Positions 6,447 to 14,765 of a stretch of DNA of 35,948 nt are shown here, piece by piece (position 1 is the first letter of the stretch; each line of letters starts with the position of its first letter). The notes below the pieces were generated by a model. It searched no databases. It was not told the origin of the DNA and was given only the letters and a program-made list of their open reading frames with translations. The translations under genes and the position numbers were made by a program. Origin of the DNA: a virus; IMG/VR virus record IMGVR_UViG_3300031857_000639, positions 1-35,948 of that record, one strand, 5' to 3'.

Positions 6447-9112
6447 TGGCGCAAGATAAAAGCGTAATGGGTCCAATCAATTGGAACGAACCTATTCAAT
6501 CTATTGGCCCTGCTGGTGACTTTACTCCTTTAGAGCCTTCTGCAACTCCGTCTAGAGCAACTAGGGCTGGTTTTGAGAATGTAGTCGGAGAAAAACTTCG
6601 TGCTGGTTTTGCCAATGTTGCACAAGGATTACTCCTTCCTTTTCGTATTCCTACATTTGAAACAGAGCCATACGCAACTAAATTATCAAAGAGCATTCCT
6701 AATTTATTTGGTGTAACAGAAGCAGGAAGGCCGGAAGATATTGTTCAAAGAACAGTTGGGGGAGGAGTTGAGGCGCTTCCTACAGTATTGTTTCCTGGGC
6801 CTAAAGGTGCAAGTTTATTTACTCGCTCTCCTCGTGCAGGTGGTGAGGCATTAACTACTGCTTTTGGTGCTGGTGCTGGTTTTGAACTTGGTAGAACTGC
6901 TGGAGAAGGAACTTTCTTAGAGACTCCGTTAGCAATTGGCGGTGCTTTATCTGGAGGAACTGCATCTAGTATTCTATACAATGCTTTTACTGCTGCTCCA
7001 AAGATTGGAAAAGAGTTTCTTACTTCTTTACGGACTAAAGTAGAAGATGCTGTTGGAAACGAAAGTTACAACAAAATAATCAATGCAGTTAATGCAGATC
7101 AAATCAATCGTATTATGATTGAAGATCCTACCATTCCTGCTAAACTCTCTAGAATTGCAGAGATCCAACAACTTATTCCTGGGTTCAGTCCTAACTTGTA
7201 TCAGGCAACAGGAGCAACCACTGTCGGTATTCGAGCACAGGCAGCTTTACAGCGTCAGGTAGATAAGATTCCTGAAGTTGTATCTCAGACCGAAAGAAGT
7301 ATGGATGCTGTCAGGTCTAAGGTTGCAGAACTGTTTCCAATAACAGAGTCTTCATTTGTGTTTGCTGGAAGACAAGCAGATAAGACTAAGACAGCATTAG
7401 CGTCCTTAGTTAAAACCGCAGACGATAATATTGAACAACTAAGTTCTACCTTTGTTAAATCTGGTAGACAAGAGCTTGGTGACAGGATTAGGCAGGCTTA
7501 CGAAGGACGTAGACAGGCTGTTAGTAGGTTATTCAAAGAGCAGTACGATGCTCTTGACTCAGAAGCCGACAGTCTAGGAACTCGTTTGGGACAAGACCAA
7601 GTAGGGCAGATTTACAACACAGTCCTACAAAATAGACAAGTGTTTGAGCAGTCTCCAGAACTGTTTAATCTTGTTCAGTCAGCCTTTAAGCCAAGAGAAG
7701 CAACTCGTGGTGCTACAATTCTAGGGCCGACTGGCGAGGCTATTACAGCGCCTACAACAACTCTTGAGTTTGATCCTGTTAAATTCAACGATATCCGTTC
7801 CTTGTCTCGGCGTGTTAATTCTGATTTCTACTCGGCTCAACAGGCCACAGCAGCCAATGTACCAGGAGCAGGCCAGAGATTGTTTGCTCTTGGTCAATTA
7901 AAGACCCAGATTGACAACGCTATAGAAACTCTTCCTTCTGATGTCAAAGACAAATATAAGGCTCTTAACGCCGCCTATGACGATCAGTATAGGGAGGTAT
8001 TCAGGAAAGGTCTTGGGGGCCTTGTAGGGGCTAAAACACGCATGGGTGAGCGTTTAAAAGATGAGGATATCATCGGTCAACTAACTAAGCCTAGCAATGT
8101 GGATGATTTCTACCGAATCTTTGGTCAGAACGCAGAAACTGAGCAGTTTTTGACCAACGGCATGATTACTAAGTTCTTGTCCCAAGACAATGCTATCACC
8201 TCTACTGGTGTCTTAAATCAAGATGCTCTTAGAACATTTGTCCGTAGGAACGAAGAAGTAATTGGCAAAGTTCCTTCTTTGCAAAACTTCTTAGCAAACG
8301 CAGAAGCCAACATGGATTCGTTTATTGCTCAGAAGAACGCAGCCATTGAAGGTACACAGGCTCTTCAAAGGTCTGCTTTAGCGGCAATCGCTAGAAAGCA
8401 AAACATTGATGAAGTGTTAACAACCAATCAGTCAGGTGCTTTTTCTGATCTAACTAAGATGTCACAGTTAATTGCAGCATCAAAGGCAGATCCTACAGGA
8501 AGAGCACTAAAAGGACTTCAAGGCTTAATGGTTGATAAGGCTCTGGACTCGGCTGACCCAGTGCAGTTTCTGGATAAGAACAGAAAAGCATTTGAACGAG
8601 CCTTCGGTAAGGATTTTGCTACCGTAGAGAAACTTACAGAGGCTGGGCAGATTCTTGGAAGGTCTTTCCCAGTGTCTCCTCCTACGAGGGTTCTAGAAGG
8701 CGATGTAATAGAAAGAGCTATTGGTACTAGCGGTCCTGGTATTGGTTCTCTTTTGCGTGATCGTTTATCCTCGTTTGGATATAAAGCATCTATTCTGTTT
8801 TCTAGGTTTACTCAGCAAAAAGGAATTGAAGCAAAAGATAACGCTTTCTTAGAAGTGTTTAAGAACCCTGACTTAGCAAAAGAGGCTGCTAAACATATTC
8901 AACTCATTAACTCTCAAGCGGCATCAGATAAAGTTAAAGAGGCAGCAAAAACGGGTTTGTATGGTTTGCTGGTCAGGGCTGGTGTGAATATGTACCGAGC
9001 AGGCGCTGTTACTGGTGCTGCTGAGATGGGACAGCAGAGGGAAGAAGAGGCGCAACAGCAAGAATTAAACACGCCAGTTGAGATTCCTCAAGGGATTCAA
9101 TTAGGACAATAA
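6446..9112 (+). CDS. Large internal virion protein candidate, 888 aa
   Basis: The ATG overlaps the preceding TAA. This is the longest complete gene in the window. It has an N-terminal low-complexity region with PSATPSRATRAGF, a glycine-rich hydrophobic patch (TAFGAGAGFELGRTAGEG), then several hundred residues of predicted helix (for example LQRQVDKIPEVVSQTERSM) and a Gln/Glu-rich tail. Size and position match the biggest podovirus ejection protein (T7 gp16 / P22 gp16-20 role). I looked for a lytic transglycosylase motif of the kind at the T7 gp16 N-terminus and did not see one. It is therefore an inferred ejection protein without a visible cell-wall activity. Confidence 0.55.
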   Translation: MAQDKSVMGPINWNEPIQSIGPAGDFTPLEPSATPSRATRAGFENVVGEKLRAGFANVAQGLLLPFRIPTFETEPYATKLSKSIPNLFGVTEAGRPEDIVQRTVGGGVEALPTVLFPGPKGASLFTRSPRAGGEALTTAFGAGAGFELGRTAGEGTFLETPLAIGGALSGGTASSILYNAFTAAPKIGKEFLTSLRTKVEDAVGNESYNKIINAVNADQINRIMIEDPTIPAKLSRIAEIQQLIPGFSPNLYQATGATTVGIRAQAALQRQVDKIPEVVSQTERSMDAVRSKVAELFPITESSFVFAGRQADKTKTALASLVKTADDNIEQLSSTFVKSGRQELGDRIRQAYEGRRQAVSRLFKEQYDALDSEADSLGTRLGQDQVGQIYNTVLQNRQVFEQSPELFNLVQSAFKPREATRGATILGPTGEAITAPTTTLEFDPVKFNDIRSLSRRVNSDFYSAQQATAANVPGAGQRLFALGQLKTQIDNAIETLPSDVKDKYKALNAAYDDQYREVFRKGLGGLVGAKTRMGERLKDEDIIGQLTKPSNVDDFYRIFGQNAETEQFLTNGMITKFLSQDNAITSTGVLNQDALRTFVRRNEEVIGKVPSLQNFLANAEANMDSFIAQKNAAIEGTQALQRSALAAIARKQNIDEVLTTNQSGAFSDLTKMSQLIAASKADPTGRALKGLQGLMVDKALDSADPVQFLDKNRKAFERAFGKDFATVEKLTEAGQILGRSFPVSPPTRVLEGDVIERAIGTSGPGIGSLLRDRLSSFGYKASILFSRFTQQKGIEAKDNAFLEVFKNPDLAKEAAKHIQLINSQAASDKVKEAAKTGLYGLLVRAGVNMYRAGAVTGAAEMGQQREEEAQQQELNTPVEIPQGIQLGQ

Positions 9113-9117
9113 CTACA

Positions 9118-9558
9118 ATGAGTGACCCTATACAAACTACTAGGGCTGCTCTCTCAGGGATTAAGGAAGCGGTACAGGTTGGCAGAGAGATTAAGGAAAC
9201 TGCCAATGAAGTTAATGCTTTCTTAGACGAAGAAGCCAAAGCTCGTGTAGCCTGGAAGAGAAAGCAGCAGCAGATTGAACGCCGTGGTGACATGATGTTC
9301 ATGAATGCCTATGAAGAATACAAGATCATCAGGCAGATCAAGGACGCAGAGATGGAGATGTATAAGCAGATTGAGCAGGAGTATGGTAGGTCTGCTGTCT
9401 CTGAGGTCAAGTCACTAATCACACAGATGCGTAAACAGCACCTAGAATTAAATGATGAGTTTTACAGGAAGCGTATGGAGTTTAGGCGTGAAGTGCTTGG
9501 TCTACTAATTGCATCGGCAGTGGTGTATGGAATCTTGAAACTGATGGGAGTATTATAA
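9118..9558 (+). CDS. Charged coiled-coil protein with C-terminal membrane anchor, 146 aa
   Basis: Residues 1-120 are highly charged and helical (for example AWKRKQQQIERRGDMMF and EMEMYKQIEQEYGRSAV). Residues about 128-145 form one hydrophobic segment (VLGLLIASAVVYGILKLMGV), so the protein is probably tail-anchored with its coiled coil in the cytoplasm. There is no signal peptide. It lies between the last ejection protein and the holin, and its stop overlaps the holin start (TAATG). It could be an accessory lysis protein or a membrane-bound assembly or ejection factor. It does not look like a classic spanin, which would have an N-terminal anchor or lipobox. Function unknown. Confidence 0.65.
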   Translation: MSDPIQTTRAALSGIKEAVQVGREIKETANEVNAFLDEEAKARVAWKRKQQQIERRGDMMFMNAYEEYKIIRQIKDAEMEMYKQIEQEYGRSAVSEVKSLITQMRKQHLELNDEFYRKRMEFRREVLGLLIASAVVYGILKLMGVL

Positions 9559-10061
9559 TGTTATCGTTACTATCTACGCTTGGTGGTCTGCTTATCTCTG
9601 GCCTACCTAGAGTCTTAGACTTCTTCCAAGACAAGGCTGATAAGGCCCAAGAGTTAAAGCTGGCTCAGATGCAGACAGAGCGTGAGTTAGCCTTGGCAGA
9701 GCGTGGCTTCCTAGCACAGCAGAAGATTGAAGAGATTAGGACAGATCAGGTGGCTATGCAGGCAGAGGCACAGATGCAAAATGCTGCCTTGGCACACGAT
9801 CAGAAGGTCCTAGATAAGGCTTCTAAGTGGGTTGTGAACTATGTCGGTACAGTACGTCCTACGGTTACCTACATCCTGATCCTAGAGCTTGTAGCCATTA
9901 ATATCTGGATCATGTGGCATATCTTCTCTCTCCCAGGCGTTATCAACAACATCGATGATGTGCTGAAGTTTGCTGATGTGGTCTTCTCTCAGGATGAGAT
10001 GGCTATGCTGGGAGGCATCGTAGGCTACTGGTTTGGCAGCAGAGGCTGGGCTAAGAAGTGA
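9558..10061 (+). CDS. Holin, GTA-holin 3TM-like, 167 aa
   Basis: The likely role is to permeabilise the inner membrane at the end of infection so the lysozyme can reach peptidoglycan. The layout is an N-terminal hydrophobic segment (LSTLGGLLISGLPRVLDFF), an amphipathic Lys/Gln/Glu helix of about 60 residues, a strong transmembrane segment (TYILILELVAINIWIMWHIF), and a third hydrophobic stretch ending GGIVGYWFGSRGWAKK. That arrangement and the WFGSRG end match the 3TM holins first described for gene transfer agents, as I recall the family. Its stop overlaps the lysozyme GTG start by 4 nt, giving a standard holin-endolysin pair. Confidence 0.75.
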   Translation: MLSLLSTLGGLLISGLPRVLDFFQDKADKAQELKLAQMQTERELALAERGFLAQQKIEEIRTDQVAMQAEAQMQNAALAHDQKVLDKASKWVVNYVGTVRPTVTYILILELVAINIWIMWHIFSLPGVINNIDDVLKFADVVFSQDEMAMLGGIVGYWFGSRGWAKK

Positions 10062-10555
10062 AGGTATCAAAGCAGTGCATTGAGATGATCAAGCACCACG
10101 AAGGTGTTAGGACAAAGCCTTATCGGTGTCCTGCTCTACTATGGACAGTTGGTGTAGGCCATGTTATAGACCCTAACCACATAAGGGTTAAGTTTGAAGA
10201 TAGAAAGAATATCGCATTGCCAGAGGACTGGAACAGAGTCCTATCAATGGCTGAAGTGGATAGAATCCTGGCAGAGGACTTGGCTAACTTCGAGCGAGGT
10301 GTGCTACGACTATGTCCTACTGGCCTCACTCAAGGTAGGTTTGATGCTCTGGTGTCCTTCAGTTTTAATGTCGGCCTCGGCAACCTCCAAAGATCCACAA
10401 TCAGAATGAAGCATAATCGTGGAGACTTTGAAGAGGCTGCTGAAGCCTTTATGCAGTGGACTAAGGCAGGCGGTAAAGAGCTTCCTGGTCTAGTAAAGCG
10501 TAGGAAAGACGAGAAAGCCCTGTACTCTACTGCCAGCCAAACAGAAGACGAATAA
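10058..10555 (+). CDS. Endolysin, GH24 (T4-type) lysozyme, 165 aa
   Basis: It cleaves the glycan strands of peptidoglycan for host lysis. The catalytic pattern E-8x-(C/D)-5x-T of the family is complete: E15 in KHHEG, C24 in YRCPA, and T30 in WTVGVGHV. The FNVGLGNLQRST and W-x-x-A-G-G-K-E-L-P-G-L segments further downstream are also typical. The start is GTG at 10058, overlapping the holin stop; the next ATG would lie only a few residues before E15 and remove the first helix. There is no signal peptide or SAR anchor, so export depends on the holin. The last 29 nt overlap a 41-aa gene on the opposite strand. Confidence 0.92.
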   Translation: MKVSKQCIEMIKHHEGVRTKPYRCPALLWTVGVGHVIDPNHIRVKFEDRKNIALPEDWNRVLSMAEVDRILAEDLANFERGVLRLCPTGLTQGRFDALVSFSFNVGLGNLQRSTIRMKHNRGDFEEAAEAFMQWTKAGGKELPGLVKRRKDEKALYSTASQTEDE

Positions 10556-10652
10556 ACAACAGATCAACAACTAAGTAATTTACATCGTCTTCGTCTGTCA
10601 CAAACTCAAAGCCTAGCATTATTCCTGCAATAAGAGATAGTTCTAGTTTCAT
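10527..10652 (-). CDS. Small hydrophobic protein, 41 aa, last gene of the leftward block
   Basis: The ATG at 10652 comes 1 nt after the RNR stop (TAATATG), and the frame closes with TAG at 10527-10529. The peptide has two hydrophobic stretches, LSLIAGIMLGFEF and YLVVDLLFIRLLFGW, separated by an acidic TDEDD turn, so it may associate with the membrane. I recall similar short phage peptides of the MKLEL...GIMLGFEF type without known function. The gene overlaps the 3' end of the lysozyme gene by 29 nt in a tail-to-tail arrangement. Tight coupling to the RNR and the recognisable pattern support it being real. Confidence 0.7.
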   Translation of the reverse strand: MKLELSLIAGIMLGFEFVTDEDDVNYLVVDLLFIRLLFGWQ

Positions 10653-10653
10653 A

Positions 10654-12543
10654 TTAGATCTCGCAGTGGCCTGCTACACAGGCTAAGGTTTGTGCTCCTT
10701 CCACGTTGTCATCTTCTTCCTTAAGATCATCCCATGCAATTGATGTAGGCATCTTAGCAAGAAGTTCCTCGTACTGCTCTTTAGTGCATTCCTCATAAGG
10801 AGCTTGGCGATAAGTGCCTCCATCCCAAGGCAGGAACGATATACCAGAGATTTCATCAAAGTTCCTCCATACCCACGCACCAACATCCATCCACTCGTCT
10901 TCCTTAACAGAGATAGTGACAGAAGGCTTATGCTCACACCAGTGGCGCTGATACATCAACCACAGGTCTAGGTGCTGCAAAGCAGTCAAGTGATCACGAG
11001 TCCTAGCATTATCTGGTGCTTTCACTGGGAAAGAAAACACTGCAGTGCTGTCAGGACGCATCACACAATCCTCAGTAGGAATACCTGCTTCTGTCAGAAA
11101 CTTCGTAAGAGGGTCTTTCTTATCGCCTCGAACCCTGCGAATATAATAAGGGCTATGTCGAGTATGAATACCAGAGGCAGAATTAACAAGCTGAGACACA
11201 GTACCAGAAGGTTTGACACAAGTGATCGCAGCAGACTGAGGCACTTTAAGAATAGCTGCAAACTCAGCATTGGTATTAACAGAAACTTTCCGCAGTTGTT
11301 CAAGAGCTTTCGCAGTGCTGTCACTAACCTCTCCCATCCATTTGTTATCTAGAATACCAGTCAAGGACACACCAAGAAGACGTTCCTCCTCAGTGTTCTT
11401 CTGCCAGATCTTACGCAGATACGGGAAGTGCGTCAGAGTGCTCTGGAATGTACCTAAGATAGTCGCTATGCGTACCTTACGAGCCAAGGACTCTACAGTG
11501 TCTTCTGCTCGTACAACGACTTCTGTAAGGTTACAGAACTGATAGGGTCGTAGTATGATTTCTGAACAGGGGTTAGTTCCGAAGTCATAATTCGCATCAC
11601 GTCTTCCGTTCTTTGTAGCTTGACTCTTACTTGCGGCTCGTGAGAAGATACCGCGCTCTCCAGAATGACTGTTATAAAGGCTTGTCCATTCTTGGAGAAA
11701 CTGTCCAATATCTGGTTTAGCATTGTAAGTTGCTGAGTTGTTAGCGAGTGCTCTATGTCCATTGTGTGTCCACCAATCTCCTGATTTAGCATGACGCATC
11801 CGATCATCTTCCAGATCAGACAGCGATATCATTGCACTCCTTCGTACTCCACCCACAACAACAACTTCCCCGATTTTACAGAGAAGATCATGGCATTCGA
11901 TTGACGTAAGTTTCCTACCAACTGCTCCTCGGAATTTGGTGATAGTGAATCTAAAAAGTTCATCCAAAGGTCCAGGTCCAGAGGCACGTCCTCCAAAGGT
12001 TTTGAGTCTTGCTCCTGCAGGTCTAATTTTGGATAGGTCATACCTTGCCACTTCCCCAGAATAAAGAAGAGCGATGAGTTGCCGTAAAGCCTTGGCCCAT
12101 CCTTCTTTCGAATCCGCAACAGAAATAACAGTTTCAGAATCAAACAACTGGTCTGGGACTTCAGGTAATTGATTAACATACTTTTGCTCCACAGAGAAAC
12201 CTACGCCTGTACCGCACAGAAGGATATACATTGCCTCATCAAATGCTTTAGGATCATCGATAGGTAGATAGCTGCAGTTGTAGCCAGCAGTGTTGTCACG
12301 CTCTAGCGCCTTACCAGCAGTCATAATAGCTCGCATCGAAGGCATGACTTCCAAGTTCACAACGCAGTCCTTGATCTCTTTGTACAGATCATCAGGCATT
12401 GTGTAGTCTTTATTCTGTTTCAAGTGGTTGTACATGAATACCATGTAACGATTGACTGTCTCCTCCCAGTGTTCACGCCGATTGACGGTGGGTAGGAAAC
12501 GGCTGTAACGGCTTTTTGCAATAAACTGACTGTAGTAATCCAT
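10654..12543 (-). CDS. nrdJ: Ribonucleotide reductase, class II (adenosylcobalamin-dependent), 629 aa
   Basis: It reduces ribonucleotides to deoxyribonucleotides for phage DNA synthesis, generating its radical from adenosylcobalamin. Visible landmarks are TAGYNCSYLP (first active-site Cys), CGTGVGFSVE, FGTNPCSEIIL (the N-P-C-S-E active-site motif), ITCVKPSGTVSQLVNS, and a C-terminal Cys pair in CVAGHCEI that re-reduces the active site. Length and the motif set fit the monomeric RTPR-like branch. No separate small subunit or activase is encoded nearby, consistent with class II. The ATG at 12543 follows the 54-aa gene stop by 3 nt. Function depends on host cobalamin. Confidence 0.92.
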   Translation of the reverse strand: MDYYSQFIAKSRYSRFLPTVNRREHWEETVNRYMVFMYNHLKQNKDYTMPDDLYKEIKDCVVNLEVMPSMRAIMTAGKALERDNTAGYNCSYLPIDDPKAFDEAMYILLCGTGVGFSVEQKYVNQLPEVPDQLFDSETVISVADSKEGWAKALRQLIALLYSGEVARYDLSKIRPAGARLKTFGGRASGPGPLDELFRFTITKFRGAVGRKLTSIECHDLLCKIGEVVVVGGVRRSAMISLSDLEDDRMRHAKSGDWWTHNGHRALANNSATYNAKPDIGQFLQEWTSLYNSHSGERGIFSRAASKSQATKNGRRDANYDFGTNPCSEIILRPYQFCNLTEVVVRAEDTVESLARKVRIATILGTFQSTLTHFPYLRKIWQKNTEEERLLGVSLTGILDNKWMGEVSDSTAKALEQLRKVSVNTNAEFAAILKVPQSAAITCVKPSGTVSQLVNSASGIHTRHSPYYIRRVRGDKKDPLTKFLTEAGIPTEDCVMRPDSTAVFSFPVKAPDNARTRDHLTALQHLDLWLMYQRHWCEHKPSVTISVKEDEWMDVGAWVWRNFDEISGISFLPWDGGTYRQAPYEECTKEQYEELLAKMPTSIAWDDLKEEDDNVEGAQTLACVAGHCEI

Positions 12544-12546
12544 ATT

Positions 12547-12711
12547 CTAATCTTCCCAGTTAACAAGTTTTTCTAATCTATCTGCATTCTCTTCTATCAC
12601 ATCTTCAAACCGTTCCACTATCTCTTCAGAACGGAGTGACAACTCCTCTATGATGGTTAGTTCATCCCATCGTTTCATCCTTTCTTTGATCTCTTCTAAT
12701 GTCAGGGCCAT
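12547..12711 (-). CDS. Small acidic helical protein, 54 aa, upstream of RNR
   Basis: The frame runs from ATG 12711 to TAG 12547-12549, 3 nt before the RNR start. It begins MALTLEEIKERMKRWDE and continues with an acidic helix (SEEIVERFEDVIEENADRLE). Very similar short proteins (MALTLEEI...LDE...SSEDIV.RF.D.IE) occur in many T7-like and cyanophage genomes as I recall them, with no assigned role. The start lies 4 nt after the end of the glycosyltransferase gene, and the upstream sequence contains an extended -10 element. The family pattern and spacing make this a confident gene despite its size. Confidence 0.8.
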   Translation of the reverse strand: MALTLEEIKERMKRWDELTIIEELSLRSEEIVERFEDVIEENADRLEKLVNWED

Positions 12712-12713
12712 AT

Positions 12714-12742
12714 ATTATACCACACTTTTCTTCTTAGGTCTA
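12714..12742 (-). promoter_or_regulatory. Candidate extended -10 promoter ahead of the RNR genes
   Basis: Reading leftward, TATAAT (12719-12714) is preceded by TGG (extended -10) and, 17 nt further, by TAGACC, which matches four of six -35 bases. The GTGTGGTATAAT string is shared with the perfect promoter at 29905-29933. The -10 lies only 3 nt before the 54-aa gene's ATG, so that gene could be leaderless or expressed from upstream. Plausible, not proven. Confidence 0.35.
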
Positions 12743-13716
12743 CTAGTTTTCTTAGGTTTATCTTGTACCAGATAAGTCATAGCCTTCTCTAGTCCTGTGT
12801 CCCAGTCTGAGTAATTATCCCACCAGACAGTAGTCATATTATCATACCAGTAGGTACGCTCTGAGACTGGATACCAGCGCCAACACGCCATTGTTTCATC
12901 TCCGACTAGGTTGATGGTTCGGACACCTACGCTAGCGGCACAGTGAGCAATTGCTGAGTCCACAGACACCACTGCATCAAGGGTCTGAAGTTTATCTGCT
13001 GTTTCGGTCCAAAAGGGACTATTTAGGAACCCACCACCAAGCTGTAGGGACACCCAATCCACCTCTGGATGGCGGTCTATGAACTCGTCCACGATATCCT
13101 TTGGGATTTGCTTCGCTGCCATGTTCCAAGACTTGTTGTCCGTGGAGTAGAAGATTCCCACTAGCGGTTTAGAACGCTTAGGAGCCTCTATAGCAGGATT
13201 GCGATAGACTCCCTCAGCCCCATACCAGCGATCCACTGGCTCAGGCTTGAGCAGCCCATGTTCCATCAGAAGATACGGCATAGACATCATCTTGACTCGG
13301 TAAGAGCTTGGAGGACATTCCCTAGTAAGGTGGCTGTAAGGTATGGACTTATCCATGCGCTTTAGCAGACTAGAGATATTCTCAGGATAGACGCAATGAA
13401 CACCACTAGCAACCTGCCTGATCATAGGAATGAACCTAGAGAACTGTAGCATATCTCCCCAGCCTGCCTCTGACCAGATGATCACATTCCTGCTTCTAAT
13501 GCTCTGCCCAGGCATCCAGACAGGTGCTCTGTCAAAGTTAGTCTTGACACCAGGAAACTTAGCAGACTTGTTCCAGAGCGCATCAGGCAGTGAGCGTAAC
13601 TCATGCATCTTAAAGCCATTGGCCCAGTCACCTTTACGGATTAGGTTCTGTCCTCGCTTGTAGTCCTTGTCTGCGTTAGCCCAGTCAAGCCTTGTAGTAC
13701 TTGTTACCAATGGCAT
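12715..13716 (-). CDS. Glycosyltransferase, GT9/heptosyltransferase-like, about 333 aa
   Basis: The C-terminal half carries LVGIFYSTDNKSWNMAAKQIP, then TLDAVVSVDSAIAHCAASVG and VRTINLVGDETMACWRWYP. This is the acceptor/donor-cleft signature of GT9-like (GT-B fold) glycosyltransferases often found with TPR domains. The N-terminal part has IIWSEAGWGDMLQFSRFIP, also typical. It ends in a Lys-rich tail (KPKKTSRPKKKSVV). The sugar and acceptor are unknown; they could be phage DNA, a virion protein or host LPS. The start is uncertain: ATG 13716 is used, TTG 13728 is possible. Either overlaps the DUF3310 gene by 30-45 nt. Confidence 0.72.
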   Translation of the reverse strand: MPLVTSTTRLDWANADKDYKRGQNLIRKGDWANGFKMHELRSLPDALWNKSAKFPGVKTNFDRAPVWMPGQSIRSRNVIIWSEAGWGDMLQFSRFIPMIRQVASGVHCVYPENISSLLKRMDKSIPYSHLTRECPPSSYRVKMMSMPYLLMEHGLLKPEPVDRWYGAEGVYRNPAIEAPKRSKPLVGIFYSTDNKSWNMAAKQIPKDIVDEFIDRHPEVDWVSLQLGGGFLNSPFWTETADKLQTLDAVVSVDSAIAHCAASVGVRTINLVGDETMACWRWYPVSERTYWYDNMTTVWWDNYSDWDTGLEKAMTYLVQDKPKKTSRPKKKSVV

Positions 13717-14008
13717 CGTAGTTCTCAATCATAAATTCAAGATAGTGTTTAGCCTTCTCCAGATCATCTTTGCCTGCCTTCTTACGATGACGCTGAACAT
13801 ACTTAATCACATTGCAGGCCCAAGGATCTAAACCCCAATCAAGGAATACATCCCAAGATTGTATCTCAGTGCCTTTGTAGTGATTGCCTCCATGCTGTCG
13901 AGAAGCTGCAGGTTTCTTCTTCTCAATGTAATCAGCAAGAGTCTGGTCTTCTGCATTCTTGAAGTAGGCCCTGTGCCAATCTGCTGGTGTTGCGTTATCA
14001 ATGCTCAT
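13685..14008 (-). CDS. DUF3310 protein, 107 aa
   Basis: The core reads GGNHYKGTEIQSWDVFLDWG, then NVIKYVQRHRKKAGKDDLEKAKHYLEF, the diagnostic HYK...Q...W and IKYV.R...K....DL.KA..YL pattern of DUF3310. This family is very common in phages and is sometimes annotated as a nucleotide kinase, though I know of no firm function. The ATG at 14008 lies inside the end of the phosphoesterase gene (11-nt overlap) behind a GAGGAAAAAG box. It sits among nucleotide and DNA metabolism genes of the leftward block, so a role in nucleotide metabolism is reasonable but unproven. Confidence 0.85.
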   Translation of the reverse strand: MSIDNATPADWHRAYFKNAEDQTLADYIEKKKPAASRQHGGNHYKGTEIQSWDVFLDWGLDPWACNVIKYVQRHRKKAGKDDLEKAKHYLEFMIENYDAIGNKYYKA

Positions 14009-14765
14009 ACTTTTTCCTCAAGTAGTTTAGACTGACTGGCATCTCATCGAATGATCCGTTGTTGACTTCATGCAACATCCAGATACCTCGCCAATACTTG
14101 TTACCTTGACTGCCCAGATAGTCCTCATCATGCAGGTAGCAGCAGCCACTAAACAGGCCAGTGATCTGCGTACCATCAGCACGATTGGAGTAGGCAATCT
14201 GCCTATTCTGCACATGGCCCATAACAGCACTCATATGCTTCTTGGCTAGCAGTGCAGCAGCCGATGCTACAGGACGCCCCATAACGCCAGAAGTAAAATA
14301 ATGAGCGTACACAACACCATCAATAACAACAGGTTCAAGGTAGTCATACACTTCCCAACCATGTGATTCGTACCCAAGGTCACTGAGGCTAATAGTTCCA
14401 TCAAGTTTAGGGTCTCCTTCGATAGCCCTGGAAATTCTTTCTTCATGGTTTCCGAGAGTGAGGACCATTCTTGGTCTATACTGTCGTTCCTTGTTTCGTT
14501 TTGCTCTCTCATTGTGTTCCTTAATAGGCTCTAACAGCATCTGCATAGCCTTGTTTGTCACTTCGATATCGGTCTTGTATCTTCGTCCTTCGAAGCTCTT
14601 CTTACCTACATCATAAGAAGACAGACTAGGCATATCAGCAAAGTCCCCAATCTGCACAATCACATCAGGCTTCTTCTCAACTAGGTACTTCCCAACCCAG
14701 GTGAGGTAACTTAGATCAACACCGTCCTTGACCTGACAGTCAGGGATTATGGCATGAACAGTCAT
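13998..14765 (-). CDS. Calcineurin-like metallophosphoesterase, 255 aa
   Basis: The metal-binding motifs are in the family order: IIPDCQVKD near the N-terminus, VIVQIGDFADMP, LTLGNHEERIS (the G-N-H-E motif), then GVVYAHYFTSG and AVMGHVQNRQ. Enzymes of this fold hydrolyse phosphomono- or diesters; phage members may act on DNA ends or nucleotides. The substrate here is not identifiable. It overlaps the 106-aa gene by one base (TAATG) and the DUF3310 gene by 11 nt, so it is co-translated within the DNA metabolism cluster. Confidence 0.85.
   Translation of the reverse strand: MTVHAIIPDCQVKDGVDLSYLTWVGKYLVEKKPDVIVQIGDFADMPSLSSYDVGKKSFEGRRYKTDIEVTNKAMQMLLEPIKEHNERAKRNKERQYRPRMVLTLGNHEERISRAIEGDPKLDGTISLSDLGYESHGWEVYDYLEPVVIDGVVYAHYFTSGVMGRPVASAAALLAKKHMSAVMGHVQNRQIAYSNRADGTQITGLFSGCCYLHDEDYLGSQGNKYWRGIWMLHEVNNGSFDEMPVSLNYLRKKYEH

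Noticed and set aside
11493-12179. Open frames antisense or out of frame within the RNR gene
   Set aside because: They lie entirely inside a strongly recognised coding sequence and have no start signals or family pattern.
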